Made by a program: the position numbers and the translations under genes. This document shows, in pieces, positions 9,051 to 17,100 of a DNA stretch of 57,642 bases. The stretch comes from an uncultured Pelagibacteraceae bacterium (GTDB lineage: Bacteria > Pseudomonadota > Alphaproteobacteria > Pelagibacterales > Pelagibacteraceae). The notes under the pieces were generated by a model. That model was given only the letters and a program-made list of their open reading frames with translations, had not been told where the DNA came from and made no database searches. The stretch covers positions 1 through 57,642 of the forward strand of contig CACCFV010000005.1 of NCBI GenBank assembly GCA_902544985.1, in the 5' to 3' direction. Position 1 is the first letter of the stretch, and every line of letters begins with the position of its first letter.

Positions 9051-9074
9051 GGCCAGTTGAAACTAGCCCTATTT
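9045..9074. terminator. Bidirectional intrinsic terminator between convergent purine genes
   Basis: AAATAGGGC (9045-9053) pairs with GCCCTATTT (9066-9074) and, inside a C-A mismatch, AGTT pairs with AACT. The stem is rich in G-C for this genome, and A tracts on one side and T tracts on the other would serve both strands. It includes the stop codon of the phosphoribosyltransferase gene and ends just before the permease stop. Confidence 0.85.
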
Positions 9075-9084
9075 AAAATATTAT

Positions 9085-10395
9085 TTAAGCAACTGCAAAA
9101 CTAACAACGCTTAAAATTGCAATAACCCATATTGCTGGAGAAGTACTTGAAAATTTTCCAGTGAATATTTTTATTAAAGCATACGAAACAAATGCCAAAG
9201 CAATTCCATTACTGATACTATAAGTTAGTGGCATAGCTATCATCGCTAAAATTGCTGGAGCTGACTCTGAGATATCATTCCATTCTATGTCTGTTATATT
9301 TCTTATAAATAAAACAGAAACAAATAGTAAGGCAGCACCGTCAATTTGTTTTGGTAAACTTGTTGCAAGAGGCGCAAAAAATATACATGCCAAAAACAAT
9401 ATACCTATTACAAGAGAAGTCATCCCAGTTTTACCACCAGCTTTTACACCAGCTCCTGATTCCACATAACTAGTAACAGTTGTTGTTCCCATCATAGCAC
9501 CTGCAACAGTCCCAACGCTATCAGATAACATTGCTTTATTAATGTCCTGAACTTTTCCTTGTTTATCAACTTTACCCGCAACGTTTGCAACAGAAGTTAA
9601 TGTTCCAGCTGTATCAAAGAAATCTATAAATAATAAAGTAAATATTACTGTAGACATTCCAGCAGTCATGGCAGCGGATAAGTCAAATTCAAAAAGGTAT
9701 GTCATTGGTGGTGGCGAACTCGCTAACCCATTAAATTTAGCTAGACCGGTTGCCCAAGCGATAACGCTAAAAAATAGAATACCTATAATGATATTTCCTT
9801 TTACATTCATTTTTTCAAGTACAATAATTGCAATAAAAGTTGCACATCCAAGAAGAACTAATGGATCACTTAAATTTCCAAGCTGTACTAGTGTTACAGG
9901 ATTATCAACTACAACTTCCATAATTTGTAATCCAATAATTGCAAGAAACAATCCAATACCCGCACCTATTCCTAGTTTTAAACTTTTTGGAATTGAGTTA
10001 ATTAACCAGGCTCTAATAGGAGTAAGTGATATAATTAAAAATAATACCCCTGCAACCAAAACTGCACCAAGAGCTTGTTGTGGCGTATAACCCATGCCAG
10101 CACAAACTCCAAAAGCAACAAATGCATTTATACCCATACCTGGTGCTAGTCCAATTGGCCAAGTTTTTCCGTAAAAGGCCATTATAAAACAAGCTAAAGC
10201 TGTTGCTAAAATAGTTGCTGTATACACTGCGCCGAAATCAAAGAAACCTTTTTCAGGGCCGGCAAACTCCCCTGATAAGATGAATGGATTTAAAAACATT
10301 ATGTACGCCATTGTTAAGAACGTGGTTGTTCCAGCAATTACTTCAGTTTTAAAATCTGTTTTATGTTTTTTATATTCAAAATATTTTTCAAGCAT
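9085..10395 (-). CDS. NCS2 family purine permease (AzgA-like)
   Basis: The polytopic membrane protein has 436 residues and about 12-14 helices. GMGINAFVAFGVCAGMGYTPQQAL (near 83-106), the FIDFFDTAGTL helix (about 257-267) and ESGAGVKAGGKTGMTSL are the conserved blocks of the AzgA branch, which imports adenine, guanine or hypoxanthine with protons. A perfect AGGAGG Shine-Dalgarno precedes the ATG, unusual here, so strong translation is likely. The leader between 10396 and about 10450 was checked for a purine riboswitch and none was recognised. It faces a phosphoribosyltransferase gene, so uptake and salvage are paired. Confidence 0.9.
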   Translation of the reverse strand: MLEKYFEYKKHKTDFKTEVIAGTTTFLTMAYIMFLNPFILSGEFAGPEKGFFDFGAVYTATILATALACFIMAFYGKTWPIGLAPGMGINAFVAFGVCAGMGYTPQQALGAVLVAGVLFLIISLTPIRAWLINSIPKSLKLGIGAGIGLFLAIIGLQIMEVVVDNPVTLVQLGNLSDPLVLLGCATFIAIIVLEKMNVKGNIIIGILFFSVIAWATGLAKFNGLASSPPPMTYLFEFDLSAAMTAGMSTVIFTLLFIDFFDTAGTLTSVANVAGKVDKQGKVQDINKAMLSDSVGTVAGAMMGTTTVTSYVESGAGVKAGGKTGMTSLVIGILFLACIFFAPLATSLPKQIDGAALLFVSVLFIRNITDIEWNDISESAPAILAMIAMPLTYSISNGIALAFVSYALIKIFTGKFSSTSPAIWVIAILSVVSFAVA

Positions 10396-10399
10396 TTAT

Positions 10400-10405
10400 C
10401 CTCCT
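10400..10405 (-). promoter_or_regulatory. Strong ribosome binding site (AGGAGG) of the NCS2 permease
   Basis: AGGAGG reads on the minus strand four bases before the ATG at 10395. Most genes in the window have no recognisable Shine-Dalgarno site, so this perfect match is notable and fixes the permease start. Confidence 0.75.
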
Positions 10406-10460
10406 ATAAATCGCAAAATATTTGATTCTTTCCTGTATTACTCGTCAAAACTAATTCTTA

Positions 10461-10490
10461 TTAACAATTTTCAACCCACAAGTTTATAAT
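10461..10490 (+). promoter_or_regulatory. Candidate sigma-70 promoter for the small lipoprotein gene
   Basis: TTAACA (10461-10466, five of six consensus) and a perfect TATAAT (10485-10490) are 18 bases apart, giving transcription from about 10497 and a leader of about 25 bases before the ATG at 10522. AT-rich DNA produces chance matches, so this is a candidate. Confidence 0.5.
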
Positions 10491-10521
10491 TATGCCATAA
10501 TTACGTTGTTAATATAGAATT

Positions 10522-10827
10522 ATGAAAAAAATAAAGATTTCTATTCTAAGTGTATTTATAATATTTTCTTTATCGGGTTGTCAGACAATTAAGCAAAAAA
10601 CTGACGCTATTGTTGAAAAGGAAAATGAAAAATTAAGTGCATTTATAGGCAAGTCTTCTCAGGATTTAACAAGCAGCTTGGGCAGCCCAGATGAAGATTT
10701 CAAAAATGAAAAAGGAAATTTAGTTTTAGTTTATAACACCAAAAAATATGGAATACCTTGCGAAAGAAGATTTGAAGTAAACGCAAAATTAGTTGTTATT
10801 GGATTTGTTTCTAACGGTTGCTTTTGA
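10522..10827 (+). CDS. Small lipoprotein, possible BamE/SmpA-like fold
   Basis: The 101-residue precursor has a lipoprotein signal peptide with lipobox LSGC, so the mature protein begins at Cys20. The mature part has an IGKSSQDLTSSLGSPDE segment, recalling the G-x-T/S-x-x-D-L-x-x-x-L-G-x-P start of the BamE/SmpA-OmlA fold, followed by beta-strands and two cysteines (CERR and the C-terminal GC) that could form a disulfide. It should be anchored to a membrane on the periplasmic side. The BamE similarity is weak and functional equivalence is not claimed. It is monocistronic, with its own promoter and terminator. Confidence 0.65.
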   Translation: MKKIKISILSVFIIFSLSGCQTIKQKTDAIVEKENEKLSAFIGKSSQDLTSSLGSPDEDFKNEKGNLVLVYNTKKYGIPCERRFEVNAKLVVIGFVSNGCF

Positions 10828-10832
10828 TTACC

Positions 10833-10853
10833 TGCGGAGAATTTATCTCCGCA
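10833..10853. terminator. Intrinsic terminator hairpin between lipoprotein and hsp20 genes
   Basis: TGCGGAGA (10833-10840) and TCTCCGCA (10846-10853) form a perfect 8-bp stem with loop ATTTA. Outer bases TACC and GGTA can extend it across a small bulge. It lies between convergent stops and has no long T tract, so it is probably a two-way barrier. Confidence 0.75.
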
Positions 10854-10865
10854 AGCAAGGTATAC

Positions 10866-11312
10866 TTATTTAATTTCAATAAGTTTTCTTTTTTTATGCT
10901 CAGGAACAATTCTTTCACAAGATATTGTTAAAAGACCATCTTTTAACTCAGCACCATTAACTTTCACATCGTCAGCTATAGTAAATGATCTGGCAAATTG
11001 TCTTTGAGAAATACCTTTGTGAATTATTTCTCCATCAGCATTATTATTTTCAGATTTATTAACTTGTTTAGTTCTTACAGTTAATAAATTATCTTCAAAC
11101 TCAACTTCAACATCGTTTTTATTAAAACCAGCTAAAGCAACTTCGATTGCATAATTATCCTTACCAGTTTTTCTGATGTTATAAGGTGGGTAATTTGACT
11201 GCATAGTCAAAGAACCATTACCAAGCATATTTTCGAATTGGTCAAACATGTCGTCAAAACCAATTGAAAAAGGTCTTAGTGAGTTGAATATAGATAAATC
11301 CTTACTTGTCAT
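10866..11312 (-). CDS. Hsp20/IbpA-type small heat shock protein
   Basis: The 148-residue protein begins DLSIFNSLRPFSIGFDDMFD, typical of alphaproteobacterial IbpA/HspH proteins. Its alpha-crystallin domain spans about residues 38-135 and includes AxxxDGLL-type GAELKDGLLTI (about 121-131). It lacks a clear C-terminal I-x-I motif; the end is RKLIEIK. These proteins hold unfolded proteins in oligomers for refolding by other chaperones. Upstream are a near-perfect sigma-32 promoter (11376-11403), a structured leader and an AAGGAGG ribosome site, so heat induction at both transcription and translation is likely. Confidence 0.93.
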   Translation of the reverse strand: MTSKDLSIFNSLRPFSIGFDDMFDQFENMLGNGSLTMQSNYPPYNIRKTGKDNYAIEVALAGFNKNDVEVEFEDNLLTVRTKQVNKSENNNADGEIIHKGISQRQFARSFTIADDVKVNGAELKDGLLTISCERIVPEHKKRKLIEIK

Positions 11313-11317
11313 AATAT

Positions 11318-11370
11318 CCTCCTTTGTTAAGCAAGTTTATTTATTGTTAGCCCCATTAGGCGACCAACAA
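11318..11370 (-). promoter_or_regulatory. Structured 5' leader of hsp20, ROSE-like RNA thermometer candidate
   Basis: Read on the minus strand, a hairpin (11370-11344) pairs UUGUUGGUC with GGCUAACAA-type bases by nine consecutive pairs including wobbles, with loop CUAAU. After an A/U linker, UUGCU (11334-11330) can pair with AGGA of the ribosome site (11323-11320) with one G bulged, across loop UAACAA. UUGCU pairing to AGGA with a bulged G is the signature of ROSE elements before small heat shock genes in rhizobia. This leader is shorter than classical ROSE, so the assignment is a hypothesis. Confidence 0.45.
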
Positions 11371-11375
11371 TGTTT

Positions 11376-11403
11376 ATATGGGAGTTATTTTATTTTTTTC
11401 AAG
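11376..11403 (-). promoter_or_regulatory. Sigma-32 (RpoH) heat-shock promoter of hsp20
   Basis: On the minus strand CTTGAAA (11403-11397) is a perfect -35 box, followed after 13 bases by TCCCATAT (11383-11376), one mismatch from the CCCCATnT -10 consensus. The predicted start falls at about 11369-11370, the first base of the leader hairpin. Confidence 0.82.
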
Positions 11404-11412
11404 ATATTAAAT

Positions 11413-13488
11413 TTAAATTTTTTCAGAGATCTTTAATATAAATGCATAGTCAAAAGATATTTCCTCAATGGCACCATCTCTACCTGACTTACCTCCGTGG
11501 CCTGCATTCATTTCAGTTTTTAACAAAAGCAAATTATTATCAGTTTTTAAATCTCTAAGTTTGGCTGTAAATTTTGCTGGTTCATCGAATAGCACTCTAT
11601 TATCACTTAAGCTTGTAGTAATTAACATGTGAGGGTAATCCATTTTTTTAATATTATTATACGGAGCATAAGAATAGATGTAATCAAAATGGTCTTTTTT
11701 ATCTTTTGCATTTCCGAATTCATCAAATTCTCCAACAGTAAGGGGCAAAGAATGATCCAAGTTAGTTGTTAATGAATCAACAAACGGCACAGCCATTACA
11801 ATTCCAAGAAATAATTCTGGAGATTGATTAACTACTGCTCCCATTAATAAACCACCAGCTGATCCACCCATACCAACAATTTTTCCTTTCGATGAATATC
11901 CTTTTTCAATCAAAAACTTTGCTACGTGTATATAATCTTCGAATGTATTTTTTTTATTAAGAAGTTTTCCTTCTTTCCACCATTTCATTCCTTTTTCCAT
12001 TCCCCCTCTAATATGTGCAGTTACCCAAATAATATCTCTGTCAATTAAACTCAATCTAGTTGAGGAAAAATCTGGAGTCATTGAACTTCCATATGACCCA
12101 TAGCCATATAAAAGTAAATTTGCTGATCCATCAATTTTTGTTTTTTTGTGCCTGGTAATTGTAAGTGGAACTAATCTTCCATCATGAGAAGGGCATTCTA
12201 GTCTTTCGACTATATAATCATCTGGATTATGACCTGATGGGATTTCTTGTTCTTTTACTAATTTTTTTTCTTTTGTTTTTAAATTGTATAAATAAGTTTT
12301 ACCCGGTGTTTTTGGGGATGAATATGACAAGTAAACTAAGTCAGTATTTTTATTTCTTTGTATCAATGAAACACCGGGCACAATCACAGATTCGTCAGTA
12401 AATTTTAATTCTTCCTCAATTCCTGTTTGTTTATTTCTTACAAATAATTTCCCCAATGCATTTGATTTTTCCCCTCTGATAATCCAATCATTTAAAAATA
12501 TTAATCCTCCAATTAAAACCTCTTCTTTAGCAGCTATATAAATTTCCCACTTTTGATTTGATAAATCATCACATCTTTCGATTTTGAAATCTTCTGCACC
12601 ATCATTAGTATGACAATAAAAATATCTACCCCAAGAATTGACTGAATAAATTACACCCTTTTTTCTTTTTATAATTAATTTTGGCTTTGGATTTTTTTCT
12701 TTTACCTCAAAGTAATATTGTTCGGAAGTATTATGATCTGATGTTGTTATAAAAAAATATTTTTCATCTGAACTTAAACTTATGCCCACGGTAAATGCTT
12801 CACTCTTCTCTTCAAAAATAAGCTCATCATCTTTGACCGATGATCCAATTTTGTGTCTAAATATTTTTCTCGGTCTGTGAAATTCATCAAGCTTTGAATA
12901 AAAAAAATATTGGTCGTCCAAACTAAAAGTAATACTTCCACTAGTTTCCTCTATTTTCTCAGTGACTAATTTTCCTGAGCTAATATTTCTTATGTAAATT
13001 GTATAATATTCAGATCCTTTTAAATCTAAAGAATAACCTAAAAGTTTGTCATTATAACTTACCTCTAAATCACCTACACCAAAATATTCAGTTTTTAATT
13101 TCTCTTTTTCTTCATCACCATTCCAAAATTCTTCAACTTTATCACTCCCAATTTTCTTTCTTAGTTTTATCGAATAATTTCCTTCTGCAGTTGTTTTAGT
13201 CCAATATTCATATTCTTTGTCTTTAAATTTTAATGATTCATCATCTAACTTTATTCTACCTTTAATTTCATCAAATAAGATTTTCTGATATTTTTTTGTG
13301 TCTTTTAAATTATGTTCTGTAAAATCATTTTCTTCTTCAAGATATTTCCTAACATCTGGAAGTAGCTTTGAACTATCTTTTAAAACCTCAAGAATATTAT
13401 CTTGATGGATCCAACTATAATTATCCTCCCACGTGGTATTGTGACAAGATTTAAGCTCTGGTTTTTTTTTAAGTTGTGGTATTTTCAT
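11413..13488 (-). CDS. ptrB: Oligopeptidase B (S9A serine peptidase)
   Basis: At 691 residues it matches oligopeptidase B. An N-terminal DNYSWIHQD segment and a seven-bladed propeller (about 70-400) precede the alpha/beta-hydrolase domain. The triad is visible: Ser543 in GGSAGG, Asp629 in SLSDNR and His664 in NAGHGG. The conserved YGSYG (oxyanion) and AHIRGG blocks are also present. The enzyme cuts short peptides after basic residues, in the cytoplasm since no signal peptide is present. It lies upstream of hsp20 on the same strand, but the hsp20 promoter lies between them. Divergent from the J-domain gene by 14 bases. Confidence 0.92.
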   Translation of the reverse strand: MKIPQLKKKPELKSCHNTTWEDNYSWIHQDNILEVLKDSSKLLPDVRKYLEEENDFTEHNLKDTKKYQKILFDEIKGRIKLDDESLKFKDKEYEYWTKTTAEGNYSIKLRKKIGSDKVEEFWNGDEEKEKLKTEYFGVGDLEVSYNDKLLGYSLDLKGSEYYTIYIRNISSGKLVTEKIEETSGSITFSLDDQYFFYSKLDEFHRPRKIFRHKIGSSVKDDELIFEEKSEAFTVGISLSSDEKYFFITTSDHNTSEQYYFEVKEKNPKPKLIIKRKKGVIYSVNSWGRYFYCHTNDGAEDFKIERCDDLSNQKWEIYIAAKEEVLIGGLIFLNDWIIRGEKSNALGKLFVRNKQTGIEEELKFTDESVIVPGVSLIQRNKNTDLVYLSYSSPKTPGKTYLYNLKTKEKKLVKEQEIPSGHNPDDYIVERLECPSHDGRLVPLTITRHKKTKIDGSANLLLYGYGSYGSSMTPDFSSTRLSLIDRDIIWVTAHIRGGMEKGMKWWKEGKLLNKKNTFEDYIHVAKFLIEKGYSSKGKIVGMGGSAGGLLMGAVVNQSPELFLGIVMAVPFVDSLTTNLDHSLPLTVGEFDEFGNAKDKKDHFDYIYSYAPYNNIKKMDYPHMLITTSLSDNRVLFDEPAKFTAKLRDLKTDNNLLLLKTEMNAGHGGKSGRDGAIEEISFDYAFILKISEKI

Positions 13489-13502
13489 TAAACCAAAAAT
13501 AT

Positions 13503-14006
13503 ATGAATATAATAATTTATACAGTGGTTATATTAACCATCTTTTATTTTCTACTACGTTTAATAACCAACATTTCATCTAGGAAAATTTCAAAAGGCCT
13601 AAGATTTTTAATTATATTAGGATTAATTGCTTTAGCAGTTTTGTTTGCTATTGGTGGAAAATTTTTATTAACCCTGCCTCTTACTTTGGCAAGTTTAGCT
13701 TTATTAAAATTAAAAGGTTTATCTATTTTCCAATTAATTTCTCTTTTTAGACTTATTCAAACATTAAGAAGATCTGGTCGCTTTTCTTTTAACCAAGCAG
13801 GTACTAATAACGTTTCATCTATAACAGTTTCAGAGGCATACAAAATTTTAAATTTAGATATGAATAAAAAAGTTACCAAGGAGGATGTTAATAAAGCATA
13901 CATAAAAATTCAAAAAAAAATTCATCCTGACATTTCTCCTGAAACTTCAAGATTATCCTCAATTGTTAATGAGGCTAAAGATATTGTGCTAAACGATATT
14001 TCTTAA
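13503..14006 (+). CDS. Membrane-anchored J-domain protein (DnaJ-like co-chaperone)
   Basis: The 167-residue protein (ATG at 13503; an upstream GTG at 13476 would run into the divergent gene and is rejected) has an N-terminal helix (about 3-21) and a hydrophobic pair (about 33-70). A C-terminal J-like domain (about 112-165) contains the diagnostic HPD tripeptide at 141-143 in KKIHPDISP. J-domains stimulate Hsp70 ATPase, so this may recruit DnaK to the membrane; the arrangement resembles Pam18/TIM14 and DjlA-type proteins with the J-domain last. DnaK is not in the window. It shares a TTAA double stop with the convergent GT9 gene. Confidence 0.8.
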   Translation: MNIIIYTVVILTIFYFLLRLITNISSRKISKGLRFLIILGLIALAVLFAIGGKFLLTLPLTLASLALLKLKGLSIFQLISLFRLIQTLRRSGRFSFNQAGTNNVSSITVSEAYKILNLDMNKKVTKEDVNKAYIKIQKKIHPDISPETSRLSSIVNEAKDIVLNDIS

Positions 14007-14965
14007 GCAATAATTTCTAAAAATCTCTCAAAAATTTTTTGTGGATCAATTTTATCTTTACCTAAAGTATTATGTGTTACTGTGTTTTCTCCGTCTGGAA
14101 TTACCGGAAACATTTTTGAGCTATAATTTCCATAAATTAATGGAGTATCAGCCATTAAAGTAATCGTTTTAATACCTAAAGATGAGGATAAATGACTAAA
14201 GCTCGAATCATTACAAATAGATAAATTACAATTCTTAATTAACGGTAAAATTTCTTTAATGGTTAAATTATCTAAACGAGTACAAAAATTTTTAAATTTA
14301 GATTGCAAAATTTCGTTTAATACTTCCTGTTCTTCATTTGCCTTACCTGTTGCAAGAAAAAATCTGCAATTTTTCATATTTGATATCTTATCAATTACGC
14401 TTAAGAAAGTTTTAGCAGGAATTCTTTTTGTAGGTCCAGAACCACCTATACCTAAGAGAATATTTGTAGTATTTTTATCTATTTGAAATTTTTTAGCTGC
14501 TTTAGAAATTAAATCACTATCGATTTGTACTTCAGGATCCTCATTAATGTCTAAATCTAAATTTTTTTTTAAAAATTTTTTAGGAGCCTCAATTATATGT
14601 TGTTTGTTTTTTGCGAACAATGGATATTGGTAAATTTGTGGAATACCAGATATCTTAGCAACTAAGTTAAATCTTAGAGATGAATTAAAAATAAAAATTT
14701 TATCAAATTTATATTTTTTTAAATCGTTTGCTAATTTAAAAATACCAAAAAAACCACCATGTCTATTATTTGTTTTATTATCTCTTTCTAGGGTAAGAAT
14801 TTTATCAATATATTTTGTCTGGTGTAAATATTGATTGGCTTTAGAGTTTTCTTTTACCAATATACTAATTGGTGAATTAAATTTTTTGGACAAAGCCTTT
14901 ATGAATGGTAAGAAAATTACGGTATCTCCAATACCCATTCTGCTCTGAACTGCTAATATTTTCAT
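14003..14965 (-). CDS. Glycosyltransferase family 9 (heptosyltransferase-like)
   Basis: The 320-residue GT-B enzyme starts MKILAVQSRMGIGDTVIFLPFIKAL, the typical N-terminus of ADP-heptose:LPS heptosyltransferases. It has an LLGIGGSGPTKRIPAKTF loop (about 170-187) and NDSSFSHLSSSLGIKTITLM near the C-terminus, the nucleotide-sugar site. It probably adds a sugar to lipopolysaccharide core or another surface glycan at the inner face of the membrane. Donor and acceptor are not determinable, and no heptose synthesis gene is in the window. It stands alone and shares its stop region with the J-domain gene. Confidence 0.85.
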   Translation of the reverse strand: MKILAVQSRMGIGDTVIFLPFIKALSKKFNSPISILVKENSKANQYLHQTKYIDKILTLERDNKTNNRHGGFFGIFKLANDLKKYKFDKIFIFNSSLRFNLVAKISGIPQIYQYPLFAKNKQHIIEAPKKFLKKNLDLDINEDPEVQIDSDLISKAAKKFQIDKNTTNILLGIGGSGPTKRIPAKTFLSVIDKISNMKNCRFFLATGKANEEQEVLNEILQSKFKNFCTRLDNLTIKEILPLIKNCNLSICNDSSFSHLSSSLGIKTITLMADTPLIYGNYSSKMFPVIPDGENTVTHNTLGKDKIDPQKIFERFLEIIA

Positions 14966-15013
14966 ATAGTATTTATAAACTTTACTGAGTATATTTTTAT
15001 ATAAATTTTTATT

Positions 15014-15898
15014 ATGACAAAAATAAGTGGAATTTTTGCTGCTTCAATGTCAGTGCTTAACAATGATTTAAGCCTGAATGTTGAAAAAACAATAATGCAT
15101 GCTGAGAAGCTTATCGATCAAGGTTGTCATGGCACTGTAATCTTTGGCAGCACAGGTCAGTCTCAATTAATACCTATTTCAGAAAAAATTGACTTACTTA
15201 ACAATCTCTCAAAAAGCAAATATCAGGATAAACATATAATTGGCACAGGTCTTAACTCTTTAGGTGAAACAATAAATTTTATGAGGATAGCAATTTCATT
15301 GAATCTAAATAAATTTTTAATTATGCCTCCTGCTTATTATAGTTATGGTGATACAGAGGTTTTGGATTTTTATTCTAGAATAATTAATTCAGTGCCAGAT
15401 TGTAAAATTATTCTTTATAATTTTGAAAAACTTAGTGGTTATAAATTTAGTTTGAAGTGTGTAGAGACACTTGTTAATAAATTTCCAAAACAAATAGTTG
15501 GGGTAAAAGATAGCTCTTACAATTTATATGAAAATTTAAAACTTAAAAATTTTTCAATTTTACCTGGTTCAGAAATTAAATTGTTAAAAGGATTGGAATT
15601 AGGATGTTCTGGTATAATAACTGCAACATGCAACGTTACAGCAGAATTATCTAGGAAAGTTTATGATGATTTTTTTGCAGAAAAAAAACAATTATATAAT
15701 GATAAGTTATGCGATGTGAGAAGCACCTTTGATAAATATAATCTGATTTCTGGTTTACATACTTTCTGTGCACAAAACGACAATATGTACAAAAATATTT
15801 TACCACCACTAAGTCTCTTAAATAAAAATGATGAAGAGGAATTAATGAATAGATTAAAAGATTTAAAATTTTATAACAAACCAACACTGGCAGCATAA
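15014..15898 (+). CDS. DapA/N-acetylneuraminate lyase family aldolase
   Basis: The 294-residue TIM-barrel lyase carries the Schiff-base Lys165 in VGVKDSS and the catalytic Tyr135 in LYNFEKLSG. The pyruvate carboxylate loop is GSTGQ (45-49), where DapA has GTTGE. The family condenses pyruvate with an aldehyde or cleaves the reverse. The departures at GTTGE and at YNxP (here YNFE) argue against a standard 4-hydroxy-tetrahydrodipicolinate synthase, so the substrate may differ. It starts a co-directional group with cfa, one base upstream of that gene. Confidence 0.82.
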   Translation: MTKISGIFAASMSVLNNDLSLNVEKTIMHAEKLIDQGCHGTVIFGSTGQSQLIPISEKIDLLNNLSKSKYQDKHIIGTGLNSLGETINFMRIAISLNLNKFLIMPPAYYSYGDTEVLDFYSRIINSVPDCKIILYNFEKLSGYKFSLKCVETLVNKFPKQIVGVKDSSYNLYENLKLKNFSILPGSEIKLLKGLELGCSGIITATCNVTAELSRKVYDDFFAEKKQLYNDKLCDVRSTFDKYNLISGLHTFCAQNDNMYKNILPPLSLLNKNDEEELMNRLKDLKFYNKPTLAA

Positions 15899-15899
15899 A

Positions 15900-17087
15900 A
15901 TGCAACTAGCAAGATTTCTTAACAAAGTTTTTAAAAAAGGTGGTTTTGTATTAACTGATGCTAATTCTAAAGACTATATTATTGGAAAACCAGACAATAA
16001 CCCTATAAGACTAAAAATTTTAAATAAAAATCTTAATTATAAATTGTTATTTCATCCTGATTTATATTTTGGCGAAGCATATACCAACGGTGAAATTGTA
16101 ATTGAAAACGGCACACTTACAGATTTTTTAGATCTTGCCTTAATGAATTTTGGAAGGGGAGAATTAAACTTTTTCAGTTATTTAATTAATAAATTAAGGG
16201 GATCATATAGATATTTAACTAACTTTAATTTTATTAAAAAATCCAAAATGAATGTATCTCACCATTATGATATTAAGGACGACTTGTATGACTTATTTTT
16301 AGATCCAAAAAGACAGTATTCTTGTGCATATTTTAAAAATGAGAATGACAGTTTGGAAACAGCTCAAAATAATAAAATTCAACACATAATTAAAAAATTA
16401 AATATAAAACCCAATCAAAAAGTTTTAGATATTGGATGTGGCTGGGGTTCACTTGCCATCGATATAGCCAAAAGTGCTCAATGTGAAGTAACTGGTATTA
16501 CTTTATCAAAGAACCAACTTAATTACTGTACCCAAAAAGCTAAAGAATTGAATTTAGAAAACCAAGTTAAGTTTAAACTAATGGATTATAGAGAGTTAAA
16601 TGAAAAATTTGACAGAATTGTAAGTGTTGGGATGTTCGAACATGTTGGAAGGAAATTTTATAAAAAATTTTTCAAACAAATCGAAAAAATGTTGAAAGAA
16701 GACGGGGTTTCACTGATACACACTATTGGATCTGTAAATCCTCCAAGAGATCCTCATCCATGGATTACGAAATATATTTTTCCTGGTGGTTATACTCCAA
16801 GTTTAAGTGAAGTAACCAACCCTATTGAAAAAGCTGGCTTAATAGTAACAGATATTGAGGTTTTAAGGCTTCATTACGCACACACGTTGAGACATTGGAA
16901 AGAAAATTGCTTAAAAAATAAAGATAAAATTATCAAAATGTTTGATGAAAAATTTTTTAGAATGTGGGAGTTTTATCTTGCTGGTTGTGAAATGGCATTC
17001 AAGTGGGGAGATCAAGTTGTATATCAATTTCAACTTACTAAAAATTATAGTTCAACACCTGTGACTAGAGACTATATTTATCAATAA
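15900..17087 (+). CDS. cfa: Cyclopropane-fatty-acyl-phospholipid synthase
   Basis: The protein has 395 residues. An N-terminal lipid-binding domain (about 1-110) precedes a SAM methyltransferase core. It has NVSHHYDIKDDLYDLFLD, the YSCAYF segment, SAM motif VLDIGCGWGSLA (near 175) and MFEHVG. The enzyme transfers a methylene group from SAM to the double bond of membrane phospholipid acyl chains, a stress-related membrane change. It lacks any signal peptide and acts at the inner face of the inner membrane. The stop codon lies inside a small hairpin (17079-17097) that precedes the lysine-rich gene. Confidence 0.92.
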   Translation: MQLARFLNKVFKKGGFVLTDANSKDYIIGKPDNNPIRLKILNKNLNYKLLFHPDLYFGEAYTNGEIVIENGTLTDFLDLALMNFGRGELNFFSYLINKLRGSYRYLTNFNFIKKSKMNVSHHYDIKDDLYDLFLDPKRQYSCAYFKNENDSLETAQNNKIQHIIKKLNIKPNQKVLDIGCGWGSLAIDIAKSAQCEVTGITLSKNQLNYCTQKAKELNLENQVKFKLMDYRELNEKFDRIVSVGMFEHVGRKFYKKFFKQIEKMLKEDGVSLIHTIGSVNPPRDPHPWITKYIFPGGYTPSLSEVTNPIEKAGLIVTDIEVLRLHYAHTLRHWKENCLKNKDKIIKMFDEKFFRMWEFYLAGCEMAFKWGDQVVYQFQLTKNYSSTPVTRDYIYQ

Positions 17088-17097
17088 ATTATTGATA
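17079..17097 (+). promoter_or_regulatory. Hairpin at the cfa stop codon
   Basis: TATCAAT (17079-17085) and ATTGATA (17091-17097) form a 7-bp stem with a five-base loop that includes the cfa stop. It could be a weak attenuator or an mRNA-processing stem; it has no G-C core or T tract, so it is not called a terminator. Confidence 0.4.
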
Positions 17098-17100
17098 GGG

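Noticed and set aside
10396..10450. Possible purine riboswitch before the NCS2 permease
   Set aside because: No conserved three-way junction or loop-loop bases of the purine aptamer could be found, and no terminator follows. Only a weak AT-rich stem is possible.
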